A stretch of DNA of 64,000 bases from E44-bin88 sp034419075 (GCA_034419075.1 DAOULR010000018.1:102217-166216); one strand, 5' to 3'; positions 34,218-43,022 are shown, counted from the first letter of the stretch. Notes: a model not told the origin generated them from the letters alone. Numbers and translations are program-made.

Positions 34218-35546
34218 ATGGAAAAGAAATGGGAAGAGCTATCTTGGCAGGAAAAACGGGAGGAGCGCTTTAAGCGGTGGCTTTCGCAGGACATAAAATT
34301 TGCCACTCCTCAAGCGGAAAAGCTGTATAAGGAACGGGTAACCCGTTTCGTTAAAGCCATTAAGCTGGAGGAACCCGACCGCGTGCCGGTTATGTTGCCG
34401 GCTGCCTCCTACCCAGCATACTATGCTGGTACCACTATGAAGAAGGTAATGTATGATTACGTTGCGCTAAAGAAGACGTGGCTGAAGTTCATGAATGAGT
34501 TTGGCGATATGGACTCATTCGGTGGTCCCGGCCTCATCCTTCCCGCCAAGGTATTGGACATGATTGACTATAAACTGCAGAAATGGCCCGGGCACGGCCT
34601 GGCCGACGACGCCCCGACCCACCAGTTCATTGAGGGCGAATATATGCCGCCCGAGGAATACGACGACCTAATCAGAGACCCCGCCGATTATATGTTGAGA
34701 TATTTTTTGCCTCGCTCCGTGGGCGCTTTCGCCCCCTTCAGCAAGCTGAGGCCACTGACAGTCCTTGTCGGCATACCGGTATTTTATGTCAGTCAGTTCG
34801 GCGACCCCGATATCCGCAAAGCGCAGCAGACCCTCCTTGAAGCCGCTCTGGAGTGCAACAAGTGGTCGGCTGCCGTTATGGAGGTCAGCGAAGCGGCGCT
34901 GGAGGCCGGTTTTCCTTCTATCTGGGGTGGCATGAATGGGGCACCCTATGACTTTATTGGTGATATGTTGAGGGGGACGGCGGGGATAATGTTGGATATG
35001 TTCAAGCGTCCCGATAAGCTGCAAAAGGCTATGGAAAGGCTGGTGCCCATCGCTATCAATGAGTCCATAAGGTCAGCTGATGAATCGGGCTGCCCGATTA
35101 TATTCATGCCGCTGCATAAAGGGACGGGCGGTTTCATGTCCAACGAGCAGTTCAAGACCTTCTACTGGCCCACCTTCAAGGAGGTAATGATGGGCTTAAT
35201 AAACGAAGGTCTGGTACCGCTGCCTTTTGCCGAGGGTGACTACGAGCCGCGATTAGAGATTATCAAGGACATGCCCCGGGGTTCAGTAATATGGCATTTT
35301 GAGCGTATGGATATGGCTAAGGCTAAAAAGGTCCTGGGCGATACCGCCTGTATTGCCGGCAATGTGCCTGTCTCGGTGTTGTGCACCGGCACTCCCCAGG
35401 AGGTCAAGGAACACTGCAAGCGGCTCATTGAAACCTGTGCTAAGGGCGGCGGTTACATGCTGACTGGCGCCGCCAGTATCGAAAAGGGCGACGTCAATAA
35501 CCTGCGTGCTATGATGGAAGCGGCTAAGGAATATGGTACATATTGA
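34218..35546 (+). CDS. Uroporphyrinogen-decarboxylase-family protein, paralog 2
   Basis: A 442-residue paralog of the preceding gene, alignable along its whole length (shared MEKKWEELSWQEKREERFKR start, FVEGEYM/FIEGEYM, PLHKG, YWPTF, VLG-TAC-I-GNV). GGCGGAGG lies upstream of the ATG. Like paralog 1 it lacks the His-x-Cys of zinc-dependent UROD methyltransferases, having LPFAEGDYEPRLE there. The pair arose by tandem duplication and could form a heterodimer or have different substrates. The corrinoid protein is the likely partner. Confidence 0.85.
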   Translation: MEKKWEELSWQEKREERFKRWLSQDIKFATPQAEKLYKERVTRFVKAIKLEEPDRVPVMLPAASYPAYYAGTTMKKVMYDYVALKKTWLKFMNEFGDMDSFGGPGLILPAKVLDMIDYKLQKWPGHGLADDAPTHQFIEGEYMPPEEYDDLIRDPADYMLRYFLPRSVGAFAPFSKLRPLTVLVGIPVFYVSQFGDPDIRKAQQTLLEAALECNKWSAAVMEVSEAALEAGFPSIWGGMNGAPYDFIGDMLRGTAGIMLDMFKRPDKLQKAMERLVPIAINESIRSADESGCPIIFMPLHKGTGGFMSNEQFKTFYWPTFKEVMMGLINEGLVPLPFAEGDYEPRLEIIKDMPRGSVIWHFERMDMAKAKKVLGDTACIAGNVPVSVLCTGTPQEVKEHCKRLIETCAKGGGYMLTGAASIEKGDVNNLRAMMEAAKEYGTY

Positions 35547-35610
35547 GAGAATAAGCAACCCCCGCTTTCCGAATCCGAGGGCTGGCGTGGCTCGGTGTCG
35601 TTGTGAATAC

Positions 35611-35634
35611 AGGCTCACCTATGAGGGTGAGCCT
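35611..35634 (+). terminator. Hairpin after UROD paralog 2
   Basis: AGGCTCACC and GGTGAGCCT form a nine-base-pair perfect stem around a six-base loop, 64 bases beyond the stop codon. The following bases (AAACTGTTTCCC) are only weakly T-rich, so it may be a poor intrinsic terminator or an RNA-stability element. Confidence 0.45.
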
Positions 35635-35688
35635 AAACTGTTTCCCAGCCCTGAACAGGTGAGCGATTACACCTTGTTTGGCAAACTA

Positions 35689-35716
35689 TTGACAAGCGAG
35701 AGAATGGGAGTATAAT
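35689..35716 (+). promoter_or_regulatory. Consensus promoter of the peptide ABC transporter
   Basis: TTGACA (35689-35694) and TATAAT (35711-35716) are perfect consensus boxes with a 16-base spacer. The 5' leader to the binding-protein ATG would be about 170 bases. Confidence 0.72.
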
Positions 35717-35816
35717 TGGGCTGAACTCAAAGCAGTGCCTTCAAATGAAAATAGAAACTAGTCCCCCGAATTTGTAAAGCTAATGATGGCTTAAAACCAA
35801 GCGCTCTTAACTAGGG

Positions 35817-35838
35817 AAAGGAGGCAAATATGACGTAG
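35817..35838 (+). other. Two-codon minigene (ATG ACG TAG) with strong SD
   Basis: AAAGGAGG (35817-35824) precedes ATG at 35830, then ACG and TAG. It lies within the predicted leader, 53 bases before the binding-protein ATG. It may be a regulatory minigene or a remnant. Confidence 0.35.
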
Positions 35839-35891
35839 TGGACAAAAATATTCTCTGGTTGGACAATCCATAAGGAGGAGAGATTTTAGCC

Positions 35892-37442
35892 ATGAAGAAA
35901 CTTTTGTTTATTCCTTTAGTGATTATCCTGATAGCCGGTATGTGCTTCACCGGTTGTGGCAAAAAGGGTCCGGAGCCCGGCAGCGTCCTGCGTGTCTCCA
36001 TGCCCAGTTTTGCCTATGAAACCTTCGACTTTATCGAGGGCGAGTCATTCTTCGGCTGGTCCCTGTATGACCCCCTAATAACTTGGAACGAGGACCTTGA
36101 TTTCGTGCCGGCACTTGCTGATGACTATTCGTTAAGCGATGACGGGTTGACCTGGACATTTCACGTTCGTCCTGACGTCTACTTCCACAACGGCGACCCG
36201 GTGACTTCCGCCGACTTCCAGTTTTCTATGGAACACTTCCAGTCGGAAGCTTCGATGAATCCGTGGTCACCTTACGCACGCTACAACATGGATACCCAAT
36301 ATTGCCCGGATGCCGAAACCTATATCTATAAGACCGTGCAGCCTGAGCCTCCACTGGAAATGGTTTTCGCGTCCCTGCGGATTCTGCCCAAGAACTACAT
36401 TGAGACGAACGGTTGGGACTATTTCAAGGAGCATCCCATCGGCAGCGGGCCCTGGAAGTTCGTCGAGTTCGTTTCGGGTGACCATTGTACAATGGAAGCC
36501 AACGCGGACCACTGGCGCACGCCACCTCACTTTGAGACGCTTATTCAGTACGTTGTCCCCGAGGAGGCAACACAGGTTGCCATGCTCAAGCGAGGTGAGG
36601 TTGACATCATCACCGGTATCACCCTTGACCGGGCTATTGAACTGAAAGACGAGGGTTGGGATACGTATCAGCCTCCCGTCCCCGTTGGCTCTAACGTTAT
36701 TATGCCCGGTAGCTGGCTGACGGATGGGCCGACTTCGGACATAAGAGTTCGCCGTGCCTTATCCTATGCTATCGACCGCCAGGAAATCTGTGATACCTTC
36801 TTCCATGGTTATGCCGAACCGGGAGGCCGGTTCTTCCATTACCCCGGCATGTACGGATGGGATGATAATTGGCAGCCCGAGGAATACGATTTGGATATGG
36901 CCAAGAGTTTGCTAGCGCAAGCTGGCTATCCGGACGCTTTTGATGACCCGGTAATCCAGATATACGTACAGGTCGGCACCGGATATACGCCTGATTTGTT
37001 CCAGATACTCCAGGGCTACTGGACAGCGGCCGGCATCCAGACCAATATCAACATGGTCGACGCCTTTGAGATGCTCGGCTTGTTCTTCTTCGGGTCGCTG
37101 GAAGGCAATAATATCGGCGCCATCATTCCGTGGGTATACGGCAACAACTGGCCGACCAATGTGTACCACTCCTATAACATGTACTGCCCGGGTGGGGTAC
37201 ACAGCACCAGCAATGACCAGCATGCGGCGGACCTCTACATGAAGGCGGTCCATGAGCCTGACCCCGAGCTGGGCGAGGAGTACTTCACCGAGTTCTCGGC
37301 CTACGTACATGATGAATTATTCATCAACTTTGGCCTCTGTTTGTCGTACGACCTGTTGGTTGTATCAGACGAGGTCGGTGACTTCGGCTGGGGCGTATGG
37401 ATGAACATCGCCGACGCTTACGCAGACATTTCGATGAAGTAA
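35892..37442 (+). CDS. Peptide/nickel-type ABC transporter substrate-binding lipoprotein
   Basis: A 516-residue family 5 extracellular solute-binding protein. The signal is MKKLLFIPLVIILIAGMC followed by a lipobox ending in FTGC, so it is anchored outside the membrane. Family features are LSDDGLTWTFHVRPDVYFHNGDPVTSADF, the RRALSYAIDRQ motif and NGDPVT-type loops. The ligand may be a peptide or another small molecule; many such proteins in anaerobes bind non-peptide compounds. It heads the operon, with permeases following after a 291-base gap holding a large hairpin. Confidence 0.93.
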   Translation: MKKLLFIPLVIILIAGMCFTGCGKKGPEPGSVLRVSMPSFAYETFDFIEGESFFGWSLYDPLITWNEDLDFVPALADDYSLSDDGLTWTFHVRPDVYFHNGDPVTSADFQFSMEHFQSEASMNPWSPYARYNMDTQYCPDAETYIYKTVQPEPPLEMVFASLRILPKNYIETNGWDYFKEHPIGSGPWKFVEFVSGDHCTMEANADHWRTPPHFETLIQYVVPEEATQVAMLKRGEVDIITGITLDRAIELKDEGWDTYQPPVPVGSNVIMPGSWLTDGPTSDIRVRRALSYAIDRQEICDTFFHGYAEPGGRFFHYPGMYGWDDNWQPEEYDLDMAKSLLAQAGYPDAFDDPVIQIYVQVGTGYTPDLFQILQGYWTAAGIQTNINMVDAFEMLGLFFFGSLEGNNIGAIIPWVYGNNWPTNVYHSYNMYCPGGVHSTSNDQHAADLYMKAVHEPDPELGEEYFTEFSAYVHDELFINFGLCLSYDLLVVSDEVGDFGWGVWMNIADAYADISMK

Positions 37443-37479
37443 TAACTAGAACAGAACTTGTTCTGCAGAGTTAGGCAAC

Positions 37480-37517
37480 GAGGTTCCAGGGGGTGGTCAT
37501 ACGCCCCCTGGAGCCTC
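37480..37517 (+). terminator. Strong hairpin after the binding-protein gene
   Basis: Arms 37480-37493 and 37504-37517 pair over 14 bases. The following sequence (TTGGTGCAG) has only a short T run, so it may be a partial terminator or an mRNA 3'-end stabiliser. Confidence 0.55.
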
Positions 37518-37612
37518 TTGGTGCAGTAAATAATTCCTGGTTATTAGCTACCTGGGGGTAGCTGTAACCCTTGACTAAAGAAGATTGGCTGCTTGCCAGT
37601 GGCAGATACTAT

Positions 37613-37641
37613 TTGGCAATTTTCTGGCGAAGATATATAAT
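37613..37641 (+). promoter_or_regulatory. Internal promoter for the permease/ATPase genes
   Basis: TTGGCA (37613-37618), 17-base spacer, TATAAT (37636-37641), about 92 bases before the permease ATG. It would let permease and ATPase genes be expressed separately from the binding protein. Confidence 0.6.
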
Positions 37642-37733
37642 AGTGAAAAATTAGATAATATGCAGGCATGCGGTATGCCGAAATACCAATGAGAGCTATA
37701 CGCCGCAATTCTAAGTATTAAGGAAAATAGCGG

Positions 37734-38657
37734 ATGACGCGTTTCATTATAATTCGAGTGCTCCAGTCATTTGTAGCCCTCATCGGTATTTCTGTTTTAA
37801 TCTTTGTTCTGGTTCGGGCTTCGGGAGACCCCACGGACTTGTACCGGACCGCCCTGTCTTCAGAGGAAGACATAGCCCGTATAAGACACAATCTGGGTCT
37901 GGATAAATCACTACCGGAGCAATACTGGATTTTCGTAAGCGGCCTGGCTAAGGGCGACCTCGGCGAATCGCTGGTCAAGCACCGGCCGGTAACCGAAATG
38001 ATTATGGAGAGGTTGCCCAACACTCTGTCGCTAGCCGCCGCCTCCTTCTTTGTAAGCATGCTGCTGGCGCTCTTTCTAGGAATTTTAGGCGCCACCAGAC
38101 GCGATACCTTCCTGGATAACGGGGTGAAGTTTATCGCTATCCTGGGGCAGGCGCTGCCGGGCTTCTGGGTGGCTATCATGGCCATACTAGTCTTCTCCGT
38201 GTATTGGCAGATATTCCCGGCCTCGGGTACAGGCACCCCCGCTCACTTTGTGCTACCGGTAGCCACCATGGCCTTTTTCCTGATGCCGGGCATGATGCGT
38301 CTGGTTCGTTCCAGCATGCTTGACGTCCTTGACAGCGAATACATCAAGATGGCCAGAATCAAGGGGTTGCCGGAGAGGACAATTATCTGGAAGCATGCCC
38401 TGAGGAACGCCTTGATAGCGCCACTGACAGTGGCGGGCATGCTATTCGCTATGCTGATTACTGGCGCTGTAGTTACCGAGCAAGTTTTCGCCTGGCCCGG
38501 AATAGGCAGGTTAAGCCTGGAAGCGTTATGGTCCCGTGATTTCCCGATAGTGCAGGGTATTACCCTGATGGTAGCCGCTGCGGTTCTCTTTGTAAACTTA
38601 TTGGTGGATATATTATACGCCTACATTGACCCACAGATACGATATCAGATGATGTAG
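37734..38657 (+). CDS. Peptide-type ABC transporter permease (DppB-like)
   Basis: A 307-residue inner-membrane permease with about six hydrophobic segments and a DppB-type N-terminal helix (MTRFIIIRVLQSFVALIGIS). The family loop LGLDKSLPEQYWIFVSGLAKGDLGESL is present, and the ATPase-contact loop is YIKMARIKGLPERTIIWKHALRNAL. It forms the channel with the next gene's product, to which it is spaced by 12 bases. Confidence 0.94.
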   Translation: MTRFIIIRVLQSFVALIGISVLIFVLVRASGDPTDLYRTALSSEEDIARIRHNLGLDKSLPEQYWIFVSGLAKGDLGESLVKHRPVTEMIMERLPNTLSLAAASFFVSMLLALFLGILGATRRDTFLDNGVKFIAILGQALPGFWVAIMAILVFSVYWQIFPASGTGTPAHFVLPVATMAFFLMPGMMRLVRSSMLDVLDSEYIKMARIKGLPERTIIWKHALRNALIAPLTVAGMLFAMLITGAVVTEQVFAWPGIGRLSLEALWSRDFPIVQGITLMVAAAVLFVNLLVDILYAYIDPQIRYQMM

Positions 38658-38669
38658 AGACTTAAAGAA

Positions 38670-39560
38670 ATGGCTACGACAAGAGTTATAGATTTTGATA
38701 AGCTGGCACGCCGTGCACGGTCAAAGCGGATTTTCTTCCAGCTGACCTTCATTCTCCCGGTAATAGTGTTATTTGTGATGGTGATTCTGGCCATATTCGC
38801 CCCCTTACTGGCGCCTTATCCGTATGACCAGATAAATATGTCGGCGAGGCTTCTACCACCGTTCTCTTCGGAGGAGGGCGGCGCCAGCCATCTCTTGGGA
38901 ACAGATCACATGGGCAGGGACGTCCTGAGCCGCGTCATTTATGGCGCCCAGATTTCTCTCAGCATCGCTTTGCTGGTTATAGCGATTACCGCTAGCATTG
39001 GAACGGTAGTGGGGATAATATCCGGATACATGGGAGGGCGTATCGACGCCTTTTTAATGCGAATAACCGATATAAGCCTGGCATTTCCCGCGATTCTAAT
39101 AGCAATACTATTGGCGGCTACTCTTGGGCCTGGTTATTGGACAGTTATTATCGCCTTATCGTTTCTCGGCTGGGCTCCCTACGCACGCTTGATACGGGGA
39201 GAAGCCCTGAGATTAAGTGAGGCGGACTTCGTGGTGCAGGCTCGAATCATCGGCGCCTCCCCGATAAGAGTCATGATTAGACACATTTTCCCTAACATTG
39301 TTAATCCTTTGATAGTAATGGTAACACTGGCGGTGGGTATGATTATTTTGACGGAGGCTGTTTTAAGCTATATTGGTGCTGGCATCCCGCCTCCAAGTCC
39401 ATCTTGGGGAGCGATGGTAGAGGAAGGGAGACCCTACATCGATACTGCCTGGTGGATATCCTTCTTCTCTGGGGCAGCTATCGGCTTGGTGGTAATGGCG
39501 GGTAACTTCCTGGGTGACTGGCTTCGCGATAAGCTTGACCCGAGACTGAGGCAAATGTGA
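38670..39560 (+). CDS. Peptide-type ABC transporter permease (DppC-like)
   Basis: A 296-residue permease with the DppC layout: an N-terminal helix, HLLGTDHMGRDVLSRVIYGAQ, and the ATPase-contact loop DFVVQARIIGASPIRVMIRHIFPN. The final helix precedes GDWLRDKLDPRLR, a typical ending. Its stop overlaps the GTG start of the next gene by four bases. Confidence 0.94.
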   Translation: MATTRVIDFDKLARRARSKRIFFQLTFILPVIVLFVMVILAIFAPLLAPYPYDQINMSARLLPPFSSEEGGASHLLGTDHMGRDVLSRVIYGAQISLSIALLVIAITASIGTVVGIISGYMGGRIDAFLMRITDISLAFPAILIAILLAATLGPGYWTVIIALSFLGWAPYARLIRGEALRLSEADFVVQARIIGASPIRVMIRHIFPNIVNPLIVMVTLAVGMIILTEAVLSYIGAGIPPPSPSWGAMVEEGRPYIDTAWWISFFSGAAIGLVVMAGNFLGDWLRDKLDPRLRQM

Positions 39561-40525
39561 GCAAGGTTCTACTTCAAGTTGAGGACCTGCGTAGCTATTT
39601 CTTCACCCGTAAGGGTGTGGTCAAGGCCGTTGACGGTATAAGCTTCCACGTGGATGAGGGGGAAACCTTCGGACTGGTTGGCGAGTCTGGTTGCGGCAAG
39701 ACGGTAACTGGCCTGTCAATCCTTCGCTTGCTCCCGGAGCCAGGGGGGCAAATTGTCAGTGGCAAAATTATCCTGGACGGGAAAGACCTCCTGGAGTTAG
39801 ACAAGAAGGAGATGAGGCGCTACCGCGGCAGCGAGATTTCAATGATACTCCAGGACCCGATGACTTCGCTCAACCCGGCCTTTACCGTCGGCGACCAGAT
39901 AGCCGAAGCGGTGAAGCTGCACCAGGGCCTCCACGATGAGAAGGTTACCGAAGAGGTCATTTCGGCGCTGCGCTTGCTCAAGATTCCGTCGCCCGAGGTG
40001 ATTTTGGGGGATTATCCTTTTCAGCTGAGCGGTGGCATGAGGCAGCGGGTAGTGGGAGCTATCGCTATGTCCTGCCACCCGCGTCTGCTCATCGCCGATG
40101 AGCCCACCACTGCCCTCGATGCCACCATACAGGCCCAGTATATAGCCCTATTTAAGGATGTTCAGAAGAAGACGAATGTGTCCATAATCTTTATTACCCA
40201 CGATTTCGGCGTCGTGGCCGATATCTGCAATCGCGTAGCCGTGATGTACGCTGGTAAGATTTTAGAGACGGCGGCGACACGGGAAATATTCAAAGATCCC
40301 AAACATCCTTACACAAGTGCCCTGATGCAATCCGTGCCCCGCCTGGACCAGAAAGGCGGACGCCTTTATTCGATCAAAGGACAGCCACCCTCACTAAGGA
40401 ATCTGCCCGCCGGTTGCCGATTTGCCCCCCGTTGTCCTGTCGTAAAGCCGGTTTGCCGTGAAGAAGAACCCCCTGAGGTAGAGATCAGCAAGGGGCACTT
40501 CGTATCATGTTGGAAGGTTAAATAG
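39557..40525 (+). CDS. Peptide-type ABC transporter ATP-binding protein (DppD-like)
   Basis: A 322-residue ATPase with Walker A GESGCGKTVTGLSIL, Q-loop MILQDPMTSLNP, signature LSGGMRQRV, Walker B LLIADEPTTALD and switch-His ITHDFGVV. The C-terminal oligopeptide extension has CRFAPRCPVVKPVCREEEPP, Cys residues that may bind an Fe-S cluster in relatives. The start is GTG at 39557, overlapping the upstream stop (GTGA). Confidence 0.95.
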   Translation: MSKVLLQVEDLRSYFFTRKGVVKAVDGISFHVDEGETFGLVGESGCGKTVTGLSILRLLPEPGGQIVSGKIILDGKDLLELDKKEMRRYRGSEISMILQDPMTSLNPAFTVGDQIAEAVKLHQGLHDEKVTEEVISALRLLKIPSPEVILGDYPFQLSGGMRQRVVGAIAMSCHPRLLIADEPTTALDATIQAQYIALFKDVQKKTNVSIIFITHDFGVVADICNRVAVMYAGKILETAATREIFKDPKHPYTSALMQSVPRLDQKGGRLYSIKGQPPSLRNLPAGCRFAPRCPVVKPVCREEEPPEVEISKGHFVSCWKVK

Positions 40526-40528
40526 AAC

Positions 40529-41506
40529 ATGGCCGACGTTTTGTTAGAAGGGCGTGACCTGACCAAGTATTACCCTGTTAAAAAGGGGCTTCTTCAGCGT
40601 ACCGTGGGCTGGGTGAGGGCGGTGGACGGCATTTCCTTCACCATAGAACGGGGCAAAACCTTGAGCCTGGTCGGTGAATCGGGCGCAGGTAAGACGACCA
40701 CCGCCAAACAAGTGCTATTACAGGAAAAACCAACCTCGGGGACTATCTTTTTTGAGGGGCAGGACCTTAACCTTCTTTCCCGCGCGCAACTGAAGGAGGA
40801 ATATCGTCCCCGGCTGGGTTCGGTGCAGCAGAATCCATGGAGTTCTATGGACCCGAGGATGAAGGTAAGGGATGTTATCGCTGAGCCGCTGGTGGTGAAC
40901 ACCAAGCAAGACAAGCAGCAGCTTCGAAGTCGGGTGGTGGAGTTGATGGAGGAGGTGGGGCTTGACCCTGAGAATGCCGAGAACTATCCTCATGAGTTTA
41001 GTGGAGGGCAGCGGCAGCGTATCGCGGTGGCGCGGGCTATGGCCCTGAACCCCAGTCTGGTCGTCCTTGACGAGCCCGTTTCGGCGCTGGATGTTTCGAT
41101 TCGGGCCCAGATTATGAATCTGCTCAAAGACCTTCAAGGGCAGTACAATCTAAGCTATCTGGTTATTGCCCATAACCTAGCCACGGTACGCTATATGAGT
41201 CACACCGTGGCCATAATGTACCTGGGACAGATAGTGGAATACGGCGAAGGCGAGGACCTATTTTTGCAGCCCCTGCATCCCTACACGAGGGCGTTGATAT
41301 CAGCCTCGATGTTGACATTGCCTGAGGATAAAGAAAAAGGGGTGAAAGAGGTAATATTAAGCGGAGAGATGCCTTCGCCCCTGAATCCGCCCTCCGGCTG
41401 CCGCTTCCACACGCGATGCACTGAGGCTAAGCCGGAGTGTAGCCAGACAGCACCACCGCTCCGTGACGTTGGCGGTGGCCACAAGGTCGCCTGCAACAAG
41501 GCTTAA
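40529..41506 (+). CDS. Peptide-type ABC transporter ATP-binding protein (DppF-like)
   Basis: The second ATPase, 325 residues, with Walker A GESGAGKTTTAKQVL, Q-loop SVQQNPWSSMDPRM, signature FSGGQRQRI, Walker B LVVLDEPVSALD and a C-terminal Cys cluster (GCRFHTRCTEAKPECSQTAPP). The switch position reads IAHNLATV, with Asn where Asp is usual (HDLA). The gene is three bases after dppD-like and closes the transporter set. Confidence 0.95.
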   Translation: MADVLLEGRDLTKYYPVKKGLLQRTVGWVRAVDGISFTIERGKTLSLVGESGAGKTTTAKQVLLQEKPTSGTIFFEGQDLNLLSRAQLKEEYRPRLGSVQQNPWSSMDPRMKVRDVIAEPLVVNTKQDKQQLRSRVVELMEEVGLDPENAENYPHEFSGGQRQRIAVARAMALNPSLVVLDEPVSALDVSIRAQIMNLLKDLQGQYNLSYLVIAHNLATVRYMSHTVAIMYLGQIVEYGEGEDLFLQPLHPYTRALISASMLTLPEDKEKGVKEVILSGEMPSPLNPPSGCRFHTRCTEAKPECSQTAPPLRDVGGGHKVACNKA

Positions 41507-41565
41507 TATACGCCGAAAAACCCCACATAATCCTAATTGTCATGAATGGAAGGAGGGCTGCGCCT

Positions 41566-42537
41566 ATGAGTGATGTCTTGAAAGGCAAGGTAGCCGTAGT
41601 AACTGGCTCTGGCCAGGGAATCGGGCGGGCTATCGCCCTGGGCATGGCCGAGGAAGGGGCTAGGGTGGTAACCAATAATCGCCACCGCGGTTCTACCGGT
41701 TATGCTCATTTGAACGAAAAGGTGCTCAAGGCGATGAGCGCCAAGCAGAAGGAGTGGGTGCGTAAACAGCAGGAGGAGATGGGCGGCGACGCTGAGACCA
41801 CCGCCGAGGCGATAAAGAAGATGGGCGGTGAGGCGGTACCCTTCTTCGGCGATATCGCCGACTTTGAGACGGCCAGAAAGCTGATAGAAACGGCGGTCGA
41901 TAGCTTTGGCAGAATCGATATCTTGGCTAACGTTGCCGGCACCTTCGGTTTCAGCCCTATCTGGGAGATGAGCGAGGAGCTCTGGGACAAGGTTACCCTG
42001 ACCAAGCCCAAGGGCTATTTCAACTGCATTCGCCACGCCGTCCCTTATATGATGAAGCAGAAATGGGGGCGGATAATAAACTGCACCTCGCGGGCGTTTG
42101 TGGGCGATGTGCTCAAGCACGCCGAGTACTGCGCGGCTAACGCGGGGGTGGTAGGGTTGACCCTGGCGGTGGCTAAAGAGTTGGCGCCCTACGGTGTAAC
42201 CTGCAACGCCTTCGCTCCCTTCGCCAAAACGCGCGCCGCCTACGAGCTTTCGGCCTACGACGAAGCCGTAAGCGCTGAAGACAGCCCCTGGATGGACCGC
42301 AAGTTCAGTTTTGACTTTGAGATGACGCCGAGCCCGGACGACATAGCGCCCCTGATAAACTATCTTGCCTCCGACGAGGCGGCTAACATAAACGGCCTGG
42401 TCTTTAACGTGGGCGGTCCCATGATTAATCTTTATTCGACCCCCGAAATGTCGAAGACAATGCTCAAGTCCGGCGGACGGTGGACGCTGGAGGAACTGAA
42501 ACAGCAGATGCCTTTCTGGCTGTTTCCGCCAGGATAA
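41566..42537 (+). CDS. Short-chain dehydrogenase/reductase with altered catalytic motif
   Basis: A 323-residue Rossmann protein with the cofactor loop TGSGQGIGRAIALGMAEEG and the catalytic Ser (NCTS, Ser175) and Tyr188. The position three residues after Tyr+1 is Asn192 instead of the invariant Lys: the motif reads YCAAN rather than YxxxK. The NNAG motif is ANVAG. A 40-residue insertion after the first strands (about 40-85) is unusual. ATG 41566 is chosen because AAGGAGG (41550-41556) precedes it; the frame opens at 41542. It lies between the transporter and cupin genes. It may not be a classical oxidoreductase. Confidence 0.85.
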   Translation: MSDVLKGKVAVVTGSGQGIGRAIALGMAEEGARVVTNNRHRGSTGYAHLNEKVLKAMSAKQKEWVRKQQEEMGGDAETTAEAIKKMGGEAVPFFGDIADFETARKLIETAVDSFGRIDILANVAGTFGFSPIWEMSEELWDKVTLTKPKGYFNCIRHAVPYMMKQKWGRIINCTSRAFVGDVLKHAEYCAANAGVVGLTLAVAKELAPYGVTCNAFAPFAKTRAAYELSAYDEAVSAEDSPWMDRKFSFDFEMTPSPDDIAPLINYLASDEAANINGLVFNVGGPMINLYSTPEMSKTMLKSGGRWTLEELKQQMPFWLFPPG

Positions 42538-42558
42538 TCAAAAGGGGAGGAGAAACCA

Positions 42559-43002
42559 ATGCCATCAAATCTAGAAAAATACGTTAGACGAAACATGAAG
42601 GTGCCTGAGGAGATACAACAGCGGCACACCGAGGTCAAAAGCCCGGTTCTGGGCTTGAAAAGTGACCAAAGCTTTGGCGATAAAGACATCTCGCTGAGCT
42701 GGTGGCCCATTGCCGAGCCCTTTGAGATGGTTTCGGAAACCCACGCCCATGACTTCGACCAGTTCCTCATTTTCGTCGGCGGTGATATGAAGAATATGCC
42801 CGACCTGGGCGGAGAGGTGGAATTGACCCTGGGTGAGGAGGAGGGGAAACTGGAGAAGTTCGTTTTTGCCACGGCCACCACTGTCTTTATTCCCGCGGGA
42901 ATGCTGCATTGCCCGCTTAACTTCAAGAAGGTGAACGATCCCAATAAACCTATCTTGTTCCACGACCTGTTCTTTTCCCCTGAGTATAAGAGAAGGGGAT
43001 AG
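42559..43002 (+). CDS. Single-domain cupin protein A
   Basis: A 147-residue protein with one cupin barrel. Motif 1 is ETHAHDFDQFLIFVGGD (His-x-His-x3-Gln-like metal ligands); motif 2 ends FIPAGMLHCPL with the third His. Between them PDLGGEVELTLGEEE is shared by the other cupins here. It follows the SDR by 21 bases with GGGGAGGAG upstream. Probably a metal-binding, small-molecule-binding or isomerase/dioxygenase-like cupin; substrate unknown. Confidence 0.85.
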   Translation: MPSNLEKYVRRNMKVPEEIQQRHTEVKSPVLGLKSDQSFGDKDISLSWWPIAEPFEMVSETHAHDFDQFLIFVGGDMKNMPDLGGEVELTLGEEEGKLEKFVFATATTVFIPAGMLHCPLNFKKVNDPNKPILFHDLFFSPEYKRRG

Positions 43003-43022
43003 AAGGAAGGAGAGCTTTAAGA

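Larger units (their letters stand above)
35547..35891 (+). other. Intergenic region between UROD paralog 2 and the ABC transporter
   Basis: A 345-base gap. It holds a hairpin (35611-35634), a consensus promoter (35689-35716), a two-codon ORF with a strong SD (35817-35838) and the SD of the binding-protein gene (AAGGAGG, 35872-35878, unusually far at 13 bases from the ATG). I see no credible longer gene. Confidence 0.6.
37443..37733 (+). other. Gap between binding protein and permease genes, two hairpins and a promoter
   Basis: A strong hairpin at 37480-37517 (14-base-pair stem, one G-T pair, ten-base loop) follows the binding-protein stop. A second at 37539-37569 combines GGTTA/TAACC with AGCTACC/GGTAGCT around TGGG. 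A CAGAAC-TT-GTTCTG inverted repeat lies at 37452-37465 and GGCAT-GCGGT-ATGCC at 37665-37679. These would cap the binding-protein message or attenuate read-through, making the binding protein more abundant than the permeases. Confidence 0.55.
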
